Below are positions 35,462 through 43,293 of a DNA stretch of 64,000 bases, one piece after another; the stretch's first letter is position 1; each line of letters begins with the position of its first letter. The translations under genes and the position numbers were made by a program. The notes beneath the pieces are model-generated. The model searched no databases, was not told where the DNA came from, and saw only the letters and a list, made by a program, of their open reading frames with translations. This DNA is from Paraburkholderia acidisoli (GTDB lineage Bacteria > Pseudomonadota > Gammaproteobacteria > Burkholderiales > Burkholderiaceae), in NCBI RefSeq assembly GCF_009789675.1, contig NZ_CP046915.1, positions 1 to 64,000 of the forward strand, in the 5' to 3' direction.

Positions 35462-36025
35462 TCATGCCTCACTGCTGGCCAGTTTGGTTACGTTCGCCTC
35501 TTTGTACTTGGCCATATCCTTGTAGATCTGCGATTTCATTGGGCCTGTCGCATTTTGATATTTGCCGTCATAGATCATGCGTTCGCCAGAGGGCTGCCAA
35601 AACATCATCTGACCGATGCGCATGCCTTCATAGACGCGGATCGGGTGAATCGCAAACAACTGCAAAGTCCACTTGCCCACAAATCCGATGTCGCCCAACG
35701 GCGCTGACAGATTGATAAACATACCAAGACGCGCGACCGACGAGCGAGCCGCATATGTTGGTGCAAAATAATGGCTACCGATTCGCTCGCGTGTAGCAGC
35801 GAGATACAGCGTCCACGGCTTCAGCACTAGCTCACCATTAACCATTTTGATCATCCGCGTCGGATTTTCCGATTTAGTGTCGATCACACCCTCTTCATAG
35901 ACCAATAAAGTATCCGACAAAGTAAAATTATAACTATTCGGATTTACGCAGGATTCGTCGAATGGGTCAATGATAATTCGCGCCTTACCAACCTCTTCGG
36001 TAATTTGATTACCAGTCAATATCAT
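35462..36025 (-). CDS. dCTP-deaminase-fold protein, catalytic Glu replaced by Gln
   Basis: A 187-residue protein of the dCTP deaminase/dUTPase superfamily: VNPNSYNFTL (27-36), the nucleotide-binding ARSSVARLG (93-101) and the late YDGKYQN (152-158). Compared with E. coli Dcd it keeps the Ser-Ser and Arg115 equivalents (Ser95, Ser96, Arg99). The catalytic base Glu138 is replaced by Gln122 (WTLQLF where Dcd has VLEF). On its own it should therefore be inactive as a deaminase. It overlaps the start of its paralogue's stop by ATGA. Replacement of a deaminase base suggests either a binding role or a heteromer with the neighbour. Confidence 0.8.
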   Translation of the reverse strand: MILTGNQITEEVGKARIIIDPFDESCVNPNSYNFTLSDTLLVYEEGVIDTKSENPTRMIKMVNGELVLKPWTLYLAATRERIGSHYFAPTYAARSSVARLGMFINLSAPLGDIGFVGKWTLQLFAIHPIRVYEGMRIGQMMFWQPSGERMIYDGKYQNATGPMKSQIYKDMAKYKEANVTKLASSEA

Positions 36026-36549
36026 GGATTTTCCCCAGACATCATTGAGCTAACAACTGATCTTGAATCTTTGTACCTTCCGGCGTAGGTCTTTACTTCT
36101 CCCTTGTTACACCAGAAACAAATCTTTCCGATGGGCATACCTGCGTAGACTCGGACCGGCAGCAGCGTTAAAATCTCCAGCGTCCAAGGAATAATCGCTC
36201 CCGTATGACCAAGTGGTGCGCTGGTTTGGATAAATATTCCCGTCGAGCTGGTAGACAGGCGCGCGTACAGTTCGCTTGCGTGAATATGACTTCCCATGCG
36301 CTCAACGGTATGTCCCAAATAGAATTGCTTGGGATGGAGCACGTAACCTTCCTTGGGTATCTCTATTTCCGTTACGTGAGTATCCTTGTTCGATTCGTAA
36401 GCATCGACGACGTCGTCACGGTAGACCATCAATTTCGACCCAAGATGAAATCGATAGGAATTTGGCTCAATGCAATCTTTATTGTAAGGTTCAATTACAA
36501 TTCGCCTTTTTGTCACTTCCAATTCGATTTCATTGCCAGTCAATATCAT
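36022..36549 (-). CDS. dCTP-deaminase-fold protein, catalytic Arg lost
   Basis: A 175-residue paralogue of the next gene (both start MILTGN). It has IEPNSYRFHL (28-37) and a late YAGRYKD. The base equivalent to Dcd Glu138 is present as Glu125 in PWTLEIL. The nucleotide-binding loop, however, reads ARLSTSSTG (96-104), so the first Ser and the Arg115 equivalent are lost (Leu98, Ser102). It therefore has the half of the active site that its neighbour lacks, and vice versa. The gene lies 12 bp after the TauE-like gene and is coupled to the second copy. Confidence 0.8.
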   Translation of the reverse strand: MILTGNEIELEVTKRRIVIEPYNKDCIEPNSYRFHLGSKLMVYRDDVVDAYESNKDTHVTEIEIPKEGYVLHPKQFYLGHTVERMGSHIHASELYARLSTSSTGIFIQTSAPLGHTGAIIPWTLEILTLLPVRVYAGMPIGKICFWCNKGEVKTYAGRYKDSRSVVSSMMSGENP

Positions 36550-36561
36550 GGCTAACTCCGA

Positions 36562-37308
36562 TTAGATTCTGGTTACGTGCGACGCTGAGAACATATCGAA
36601 ATACTTGCAGATCAATGCAACGGCATAGACCACCATGAAACCACTCAGAGCTACGTCGTAAGCGCGGCTAGTTATTTTCCTGAAAAATAAACGTCCGCAG
36701 ATTAGATAAGTGACGGCGGCAAGGCCCGCGAATTCGATGTTATCCAGTACCGCACCAAGACTGCGCTGCCAGATGAGAATTCCGATCTGCATCGTAGCAA
36801 AAGCGACATAGCCGTCCACGATCAATCGGCGAACTTGGTTTTTCTCTGCATATCGCGCCGATGAATAGATAGCCAACAGACCGCCCCCCATGTTGCTAAA
36901 TCCATGCACTAAACCGATCAAAATCAGCGCTGCGGGTTCGTGCCGCTGCATGAACTCCTGGAGCCGCGTCCTAAGAGTTTTTGAAATGCGGATAGCAGCA
37001 CTTGTCAGCAGGAGTGCGGCGACAATCAATTCAAGGTGAATCGTCAGGTTTTTCTGCAGCGCAAGGTATAGCGCAACAGCACAAAATGGTAAGGCCCAAA
37101 TTAATATCGGCCGAATGTTGATCAATCCGGCTTCGCGTTCACCGATCGATTGCAGCAAACTGACCGCCAACGACGCTGGCAATAAAATGCAAAGCGCATC
37201 CTCAAATGAATAGCCTAATAATAATAGAGATGGCGTACCAAACGCGAGAAGGCCTATACCAAATATCGATTGCACAAGTGCACATGTAACCACGATGATA
37301 TAAATCAT
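36562..37308 (-). CDS. TauE/SafE-family membrane exporter
   Basis: An inner-membrane protein of 248 residues with seven to eight hydrophobic segments in the two-repeat pattern of the TauE/SafE family, whose characterised members export sulfite, sulfoacetate or related anions. The conserved glycine-rich opening VQSIFGIGLLAFGTPSLLLL and the repeat FSNMGGGLLAIYS are present. The DNA is AT-rich compared with the flanking core genes. In this operon it could move a sulfur oxyanion or the product; no direct evidence for the substrate exists in the sequence. Confidence 0.85.
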   Translation of the reverse strand: MIYIIVVTCALVQSIFGIGLLAFGTPSLLLLGYSFEDALCILLPASLAVSLLQSIGEREAGLINIRPILIWALPFCAVALYLALQKNLTIHLELIVAALLLTSAAIRISKTLRTRLQEFMQRHEPAALILIGLVHGFSNMGGGLLAIYSSARYAEKNQVRRLIVDGYVAFATMQIGILIWQRSLGAVLDNIEFAGLAAVTYLICGRLFFRKITSRAYDVALSGFMVVYAVALICKYFDMFSASHVTRI

Positions 37309-37431
37309 ATTTTGTTAGAAATCCTAACATCAATATTTATCAAAAAATTTTGCCGCTCCGAACGGTGAATGAGAACCACCGATTTTATTTGGAGCGAGCA
37401 ACGAACCGGAATCGGTCGTTGCTACGTTCTT

Positions 37432-38706
37432 TTAGTCTGGGTCACACAGCACTGGCGTGTACGACTGCAATGCCTCAAAGTCGATCCTTAATTGCTCGAT
37501 GTCATCATTGCGCATGGTTAAAATTCCAGCAGCGTCCGCAATTGTCCTGGAATTAACAACGCTCCCCTCCTCGATCAGCCAGCGGATTTCGAAATCGCTC
37601 TTCACCTCGGGTTCCTGCAAGCTCACAACACGGCCATGGCCAACCGGTAGAAGCGCAGCCACCACGTTGTCCCGAGCGTCAACTTTCAGTTCGTCGAGTG
37701 CCTCTGGCGACGTATTCTGAATTAGATATGCATCCATCATGTTGTAATTTTTATTCTTTATATGGAAATATACGCCCACCCCCCCCGGCGCGCGACATGC
37801 GATCTCTAAGAAAACCGGCTCACCGGTTTTTTTGTCGAGAAAATATTCGTGGTGCGTACAGCCATTTTGCATACCCAAAGCTCTGATTACCCGTGCGTTG
37901 TAATCCTCAAGCTTTCTTTTCAACTCTGGATCAACTGCAGGAAATCCCGTGAGTGGTTTTCCCATAACGAAATCAAAGTTGGTACATCCGAGTTCAAACG
38001 TGCCGGTGAATTCTACGCCACCTTGATGAACGAACGAATCCGATTGGTACATGATTCCGTCAATGAATTCGTCGATTTCATATTCGAAATCGTAAGGTGA
38101 TTCCTCGATATTGGCACATGCCGACTGCAGATCTGAAAATCGGGAGATGATCGATACGTTGAGACTACCGGCTGCGTCGACTGGCTTCAGGACGAGTCTT
38201 TCACCCAAAATTTCACCTAATCTGGAATAGTATTCGTTGGGGTTATCTTTATATGCATCGAAATCGAATTTGAGATGTTTCGGCGTACGGATTCCGGCAT
38301 CTTCCACCACCTGTTTCATGATCAACTTGTTACGGAAGCGTTCAACCATCGCGACCGTATCGCCGGGAATCCCCAATTGCTCACGCACCATGGCAGCGTG
38401 ATGTACGTTTCCTTCTTCCTGGCAAAGTATCCGGATGGCATTCGGACCGCCCACCATGCGCATCTCTTTTTCAATAGCGCAGCGGACTTCATCGAGATTC
38501 AAAACTGGCCGCACGCCTTCATTTAGAGCTGCGGTGACTGGGATCACGTGGTCGAAATACGCTGCGAGCGCGGGGGCAACTCGTTCGCCCTCGTAGGTAA
38601 TGAGCACCATTCGCACCCCCGATGCGCGAACTCTGGAGACCAAGCCGGGCGTGGCCCATTGCAAGTAGTTCGTCGCAATGTAGACAATCGTTTTAACAAT
38701 TTCCAC
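37432..38706 (-). CDS. ATP-grasp ligase
   Basis: A 424-residue ATP-grasp enzyme that should form an amide or phosphate-activated bond with ADP release. The N-terminal Rossmann-like domain is at about 1-110. The ATP-grasp region follows with FRNKLIMKQVVEDAGIRTP (about 134-152), LVLKPVDAAGSLNV, and the metal-binding EPVFLEIACRAPGG near 305-318 (Glu-x-Ala-x-Arg). It starts at a GTG at 38706, with GGGGGG five bases upstream inside the 3' end of the overlapping small ORF, so the two are translationally coupled. A 123-bp gap with a GCAACGA/TCGTTGC inverted repeat (37398-37422) separates it from the TauE-like gene. Confidence 0.85.
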   Translation of the reverse strand: MEIVKTIVYIATNYLQWATPGLVSRVRASGVRMVLITYEGERVAPALAAYFDHVIPVTAALNEGVRPVLNLDEVRCAIEKEMRMVGGPNAIRILCQEEGNVHHAAMVREQLGIPGDTVAMVERFRNKLIMKQVVEDAGIRTPKHLKFDFDAYKDNPNEYYSRLGEILGERLVLKPVDAAGSLNVSIISRFSDLQSACANIEESPYDFEYEIDEFIDGIMYQSDSFVHQGGVEFTGTFELGCTNFDFVMGKPLTGFPAVDPELKRKLEDYNARVIRALGMQNGCTHHEYFLDKKTGEPVFLEIACRAPGGVGVYFHIKNKNYNMMDAYLIQNTSPEALDELKVDARDNVVAALLPVGHGRVVSLQEPEVKSDFEIRWLIEEGSVVNSRTIADAAGILTMRNDDIEQLRIDFEALQSYTPVLCDPD

Positions 38707-38866
38707 TATACCCCCCGCCGATCAAATCGCGGACATCCTCGATTACAGACATGTAGTGTCTCCAAAAATCAGTTAGCACTCTACGTACTGATGGTGCGCT
38801 CTCCTTCGATGAGGCGAGGCGCATGGCCTGGTCCGAGGAATTGTGTGCGAGACAATTCAGTTGCAT
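38693..38866 (-). CDS. Small ORF, candidate precursor or scaffold peptide
   Basis: A 57-codon ORF at the 5' end of the island operon. It has two good in-frame starts: the first ATG (38866) follows AGGAGA. The third in-frame ATG (38752) follows GGAGA at ideal spacing and would give the 19-residue peptide MSVIEDVRDLIGGGYSGNC. The peptide has an acidic/hydrophobic leader-like part and a Gly-rich end GGGYSGNC with a C-terminal Cys. Its stop lies 13 bases inside the ATP-grasp gene. This arrangement (short peptide, then ligase) recalls ribosomally made peptide natural products, but it could also be only a translational leader. No homologue recognised. Confidence 0.5.
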   Translation of the reverse strand: MQLNCLAHNSSDQAMRLASSKESAPSVRRVLTDFWRHYMSVIEDVRDLIGGGYSGNC

Positions 38867-40110
38867 CGCAGCATTCTCCTACTTGGTAAATCGGAGTTAA
38901 CCGCAAAGCCTCTCGCGCCCAAGGCTTCCACATCGACTACACGCCGTCGGTACGATGCGTCCCCATCAGCGTGATTAAATGCCCATTTATTTTTGGGATA
39001 TACCTATCATTCGAGCAGGTTGTTAAGACATAGCAACGTGATAACAGGAAAATATGCGCCCCGTGGATTCGGCGGTCTCCTTATGGCACAAGAGTGAAAG
39101 CCGCCCCTATATCGTTATTTCTCATAGTTAGATTTTGCAATTTGTTGCATTGTAGGAATGCTGATTGTTGCGTCCGTGAGCTTGTGAGCGAGAAAGGGAG
39201 CGGCACGGTTATTCCGGTAACCGGACGGAACGATTGCCTCCGTTTGCTGCGCAAGTGTAGTTTCCGGATGCCCGCGCCAGCACGGGTGAAGACTCATGCA
39301 AAGTGGAGCCGCCCCCTGGAACCTCGGACTCGGTCTCCCACCTAAGTCTGCTGTATTTGCCGCGCGCGGTAGATATCTGGCGGCCATGGACTCCAAGTTC
39401 GTGGCAGTGTTGGCGCACCGCCTTCGAGTCGCGATACTTTCAACGATCAGCCGTCCATCGGCTAGTGCAGTCGTGAAGGTTCACGCTCCGAAACCGTTTG
39501 CCCCGCTGCCCTGTTGTCTGGACCTGGCGGAGCGGGTCGGACAGCGCCTTGAAGGCGATCAGGAGCATCGTGTTCCGCGATTCCCCGAACGGCTTGGAGG
39601 CCGGCTTGCTAGGGATCTACCTTTCGCCTCGAGCCAGTCAGAAGACGCGGTGTTCGGCACGATAATGCATTCGGTCTTGCGAGGGCAGCGAGGCTATATC
39701 GCCAAGCGCTATTAGCGATACGGCCTCGTTTTTGGTCCAAACACGCGGCCTGGAAAACGCGGCGCGCCAAACCTCACGTCACCCAATAGCCTGTTGCCTA
39801 TACTGAGGAGACGCTCAGCTCTTCCACCCGGCCGTCGTTTCCCGGCACCGCCTCCCTCTGCACGCTGCACGCGCGGTGTGACGGCGCCGGCGCACGCGAC
39901 GCGATCCGGCGATATTGCCGCAGGTACGTTCTGCCCACGGTGTCGCGCGAATGGCCAGCGGCGCGGCACCGGTCGCGCTTCCAGTTCGGACGAAGGCAGC
40001 CTGACGATCGCTGTTGTGGATCACGTTGACAGCGATCACGATGCCTCAGTGATCTATCGCGGTCATAAGCCGGAGCAGCTTGCCGACGCGATCAGTTAAG
40101 GAGCACTGCG
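38867..40110. other. Island right border without intact genes
   Basis: About 1.2 kb. The part next to the operon (to about 39150) is AT-rich and carries the putative promoter. From about 39300 the DNA is GC-rich again, and several short frames look like decayed coding sequence, but none gives a convincing protein. One plus-strand frame ends in YRGHKPEQLADAIS just 11 bases before the tssE pseudogene and may be the 3' end of a lost upstream gene. Confidence 0.4.
38997..39026 (-). promoter_or_regulatory. Candidate promoter of the island operon
   Basis: Minus strand: TTAACA (39026-39021), 18-bp spacer, TATATC (39002-38997), followed at the predicted start by a small inverted repeat CCCA-N8-TGGG (about 38982-38997) that might be an operator. 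It lies about 130 bp upstream of the small ORF. Confidence 0.4.
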
Positions 40111-40543
40111 ATGCCAACGGGCCTTTCCCTGTACGACATGCTGCTTGGCCACATCGACGGCAAATCGCCCGACAGCCACGATGATAAAAAACGCTGGAAA
40201 TCCTGAGCGTTCGGGCGAACATCCAGCGATCCTCGACACCCGCGCCGGGGCAGTCAAGCACGTCCCCGACTACTGGTTGCCCGATCTCACCGATGTCTAT
40301 CGCAACCTGCCCGCCTCGGTCCACGATCTGCACAAACAGATGGAGGCCACGCTGCTGAAGTTCGAGCCGCAGCTGCGCGCGGTCGAGATCGAAATTGACG
40401 ACAAGCCGGACCCGGGTCACATGGTCGGCTTCACAATGATCTGCCACCCGAAAAAGGCAGGGCTGGTACGCTTCGGAACGTACTTTGAGCCGCCGGGACG
40501 CAAGCGCGTCGAGCGGCTGGTCAATCCGGAACGCGACCGGTAG
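40111..40543 (+). pseudogene. tssE: Broken tssE (type VI secretion baseplate subunit)
   Basis: The ATG at 40111 has AAGGAG upstream and opens with PTGLSLYDMLLGHIDG, a typical TssE start. The frame breaks at a run of six A (about 40187) and again near 40225. It then continues as HVPDYWLPDLTDVYRNLPAS, a FEPQLRAVEIEIDDKP segment and KRVERLVNPERDR, the gp25/lysozyme-like TssE body and end. Reading across two single-base shifts restores a continuous product (LEILSVRANIQR, then LDTRAGAVKHV). No other complete type VI gene is present in the window. Confidence 0.75.
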
Positions 40544-40885
40544 CCGTGCAGGCAGGTGGGCGCCGGATTGAGGTCAACCAGGATCGAGACGGTTCTGAGC
40601 GCCACGAGGCACTTCCCCGTCATTATCGACGCGATGCACGGTCGTGGTTTGCGCCCTCGCGAAAACGCTGCCGCTGTAGTGTCCTGTGGCGGTCGAGACT
40701 TACGGGAGATCAGGAACCCGGCCGTCAAGGCAGTCCAACCAGTCCCACGTATAGATGCAGTCGCCGCCGCCATCTGGGTTGAACAATGGCAACGACCACA
40801 TCCGCCACCACTCCCGCAGTTCTTCCTGGAAGGGCTGAACCGCCCCGGATTTTGTGGAGGCTCCAACTCTTGAGAGAATGGAGCC

Positions 40886-41212
40886 ATGAACAAGAAGGTA
40901 ACCAGGTTTTCCCCGGAAGTCCGGGAGCGCGCGGTGCGTCTGGTGCGCGAGCAGCGTAGCGAGCATCCGTCAATGTGGGCGGCGGTCGAATCGATTGCGC
41001 CAATGATCGGCTGCACACCGCAGACACTGCACGAGTGGGTCAAGCGCGACCAGGCCGACCAAGGTGAGCGCGATGGCGTGACCACAGACGAGCGTGAACG
41101 CCTCAAGGCCTTGGAGCGCGAAGTCAAGGAGTTGCGTCGTGCCAACGAGATTCTCAAAGTCGCGAGCGCGTTTTTCGCCCAGGCGGGGCTCGACCGCCGT
41201 TTCAAGTCCTGA
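40886..41212 (+). CDS. IS3-family transposase OrfA
   Basis: A 108-residue DNA-binding subunit with the helix-turn-helix [18 protein letters not shown] and onward to [11 protein letters not shown], followed by a leucine-zipper-like coiled coil ([20 protein letters not shown]) and the usual end [12 protein letters not shown]. The stop is followed at once by the orfB frame (-1), as in other IS3 members that make OrfAB by frameshifting. OrfA itself is intact. Confidence 0.9.
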   Translation: MNKKVTRFSPEVRERAVRLVREQRSEHPSMWAAVESIAPMIGCTPQTLHEWVKRDQADQGERDGVTTDERERLKALEREVKELRRANEILKVASAFFAQAGLDRRFKS

Positions 41213-42121
41213 GGGCCTTCATCGATCAGCACCGCGACACCTTCGGGGTCGAGCCGATCTGCAAGGTCTAGCGGATTGCCCCGTCGGGCTACCGACGCCA
41301 TGCCGCGCAGCTTCGTGATCCGGCACGGCGCTCTGTTCGCGCAATCCGCGATGAACGTCTGCGGCCGGAAATCGAGCGTGTGTGGCGGGCCAACATGCAG
41401 GTCTACGGCGCGGATAAAGTCTGGAAGCAGATGAACCGGGAGCGTATCACGGTGGCGCGCTGCACGGTCGAACGGTTGATGGAGCAACTGGGTTTGCGCG
41501 GCGTGATGCGAGGCAAGCGTGTTCGCACGACCGTTCCTGATGCCCTGGCCCCGCGCCCACTGGATCGGGTCAATCGCCAGTTCAAGGCGGCACGGCCGAA
41601 CCAGCTCTGGGTTTCGGATTTCACCTACGTTTCGACGTGGCAGGGCTGGCTGTATGTGGCCTTCGTAATCGACGTGTTCGCCCGCCGTATTGTCGGCTGG
41701 CGCGTCAGCACCTCGATGACCACGGACTTCGTTCTTGATGCACTTGAACAGGCGCTTTACGCGCGACGCCCGGGCGACGGACGGAACCTTGATACACCAT
41801 TCTGACAGAGGGTGCCAATACGTCAGCATTCGCTACAGCGAACGGCTGGCCGAAGCGGGCATCGAACCGTCGGTCGGCAGCCGGGGCGACAGCTATGACA
41901 ACGCTTTGGCTGAAACGATCAACGGCTTGTACAAGGCCGAACTGATTCATCGCCGCACCTGGAAAACGCGGGAATCGGTTGAACTGGCAACGCTGGAGTG
42001 GGTGGCCTGGTTCAATCATCATCGATTGATGGAGCCCCTCGGCTATATCCCGACCGCCGAAGCTGAGGCAAACTACTTTCGGCAACTTGAAACAGCTGCC
42101 GCTGAACCCGCATTAACTTAA
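41213..42121 (+). pseudogene. IS3-family transposase OrfB, inactivated
   Basis: The integrase-core (DDE) subunit. The first frame contains an amber codon at 41269-41271 (after GVEPICKV), continues through RPNQLWVSDFTYVSTWQGW with the first catalytic Asp, and ends prematurely at 41803-41805. The rest is in the next frame: [18 protein letters not shown] (second Asp), then SYDNALAETINGLYKAE (catalytic Glu) to the end at 42121. A single-base shift around 41760-41775 separates the parts. The deleted copy at 23.4 kb shows the same reading across this point, so the shift predates the duplication. Confidence 0.85.
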
Positions 42122-42691
42122 ACCAACCAGCCTCCACGATTCCCGGGGCGGTTCAGGCCGCCAGTTCAGCCCAAGCGGATTCTTCCCACCAGGCAGATCG
42201 GTACCATCACGCTTGGCCAGGAGAAAATCACCGACCAAGGCAACCGATTCTTCCTGCGTCAACTCGCGATCGCCATATCTCGCCATGCAATAGTCATACA
42301 GGTGCAGGACTGCGCGGATGCGCTTCCAGCAACGACTGGCCGACGTGTGCGTCGATCATGTAATAGATCCACTGGTTGATGACATATCCGGGCTGACCGT
42401 TCAGAAAGACGAGCGGAAACCTGCCATGCGGGAACTCAGCCGTTGACACGTACTTGATCGACCAGAACCGTCTACCGAACATGCGGAATGCGCCGACTCA
42501 GAGAATCCGTACAGGATAACATTTGACAAAATTCGCTCCAAAAAAACGAGGCCATGCCCCATCGGAGTTGTCAGAAAACGCGCGCAAGCAGCACGTATCG
42601 GTATAGTGAGCGTGGGGTCCATAATCGCGCACGGCGCGCGTTCTCGGCGCGCGCGGTCTCACCCTGTAGGTCGTGTCGTGGAATCGGGCTT

Positions 42692-43243
42692 TCAGCCGTC
42701 GATGGGCGTGGCGGGCTGTGCGAGCGTCAGTTGATAGAACGCCGCGTCGAGCCAGCGGCCGAACTTGAACCCGGCCTCTTTCACCGTGCCCGAATGCGTG
42801 AAACCGAGCCTCGTGTGCAACTCGATGCTCGCGGCATTCGTCGCGTCGATGCAGCCGACCAGCACATGCACCTCGTACTGTTGCGCGCGCTCGACCAGTT
42901 TCGTCAGCAGATATTTGCCGAGCCCGCGGCCGCGACAATCGGGGTGCACGTAGACGCTGTGTTCGACCGTGTACTTGTAGGCGGGAAACGCCCGGAACGT
43001 GCCCCAGCTCGCGAAACCGAGCAGCTTGCCCGCGGCGTCGACCGCGCCGATCACGGGAAAGCCGCCCGCGCGCTTCGCCTCGAACCACTTGACCATGGCC
43101 TCGGGCGGACGCGGTACGTAGTCGTACAGCGCCGTGGAATTCACGATGGCGTCGTTGAGGATCTCGAGAATCGCTGCTGCGTGATCGGCTTCATTGCAGT
43201 CGATGAGCGTGACGTTCGCGTCGCCGGAGCCGGAACTATTCAT
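42692..43243 (-). CDS. GNAT N-acetyltransferase, phosphinothricin-acetyltransferase-like
   Basis: A cytoplasmic acetyltransferase of 183 residues close to the Pat/Bar/YncA group (methionine sulfoximine and phosphinothricin N-acetylation, general amino-acid analogue detoxification). The motifs are ILEILNDAIVNSTALYDYVP, the acetyl-CoA-binding VHPDCRGRGLGKYLL, DATNAASIELHTRLGF and the family-typical KEAGFKFGRWLDAAFYQ. The Met at 43243 is chosen; the open frame upstream runs back through the regulator gene. It lies 50 bp after the XRE/cupin gene and is probably controlled by it. Confidence 0.9.
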   Translation of the reverse strand: MNSSGSGDANVTLIDCNEADHAAAILEILNDAIVNSTALYDYVPRPPEAMVKWFEAKRAGGFPVIGAVDAAGKLLGFASWGTFRAFPAYKYTVEHSVYVHPDCRGRGLGKYLLTKLVERAQQYEVHVLVGCIDATNAASIELHTRLGFTHSGTVKEAGFKFGRWLDAAFYQLTLAQPATPIDG

Positions 43244-43293
43244 TTTGCTATCCTGATCAAAAAATTTTTGCTTCGAAGGAAATGCGGCGCGGG

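Larger units (their letters stand above)
40836..42155 (+). mobile_element. IS3-family insertion sequence, full length
   Basis: A 1320-bp element bounded by inverted repeats beginning TGAACCGCCCCGG at both ends and sharing an internal GGAGGCT. The flanking GGC at 40833-40835 and 42156-42158 is a 3-bp target duplication, confirmed by restoration of the interrupted reading frame. It carries orfA and an orfB containing a stop codon and a frameshift, so it is probably not autonomous. The same element, in deleted form, lies inverted at 23322-23639. Confidence 0.9.
40700..42482 (-). pseudogene. Integrase-like gene split by the IS3 element
   Basis: Outside the IS, the minus strand reads continuously: MFGRRFWSIKYVSTAEFPHG at 42482, a FLNGQPGYVINQWIYYMID segment, then (after one frame change near 42310) LYDYCMARYGDRELTQEE, GDFLLAKRDGT and LGLNWRP up to 42156. 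Reading resumes at 40835 with FQEELREWWRMWSLPL and ends at 40700. Removing the IS and one 3-bp duplicate joins LNWRP directly to FQEEL. The N-terminal pattern resembles the start of site-specific (tyrosine-type) integrases, but no catalytic domain is left, so the family call is tentative. Confidence 0.55.

Noticed and set aside
39094..39715. Short open frames right of the island operon
   Set aside because: None has a coherent protein pattern, ribosome-binding site or recognisable motif.
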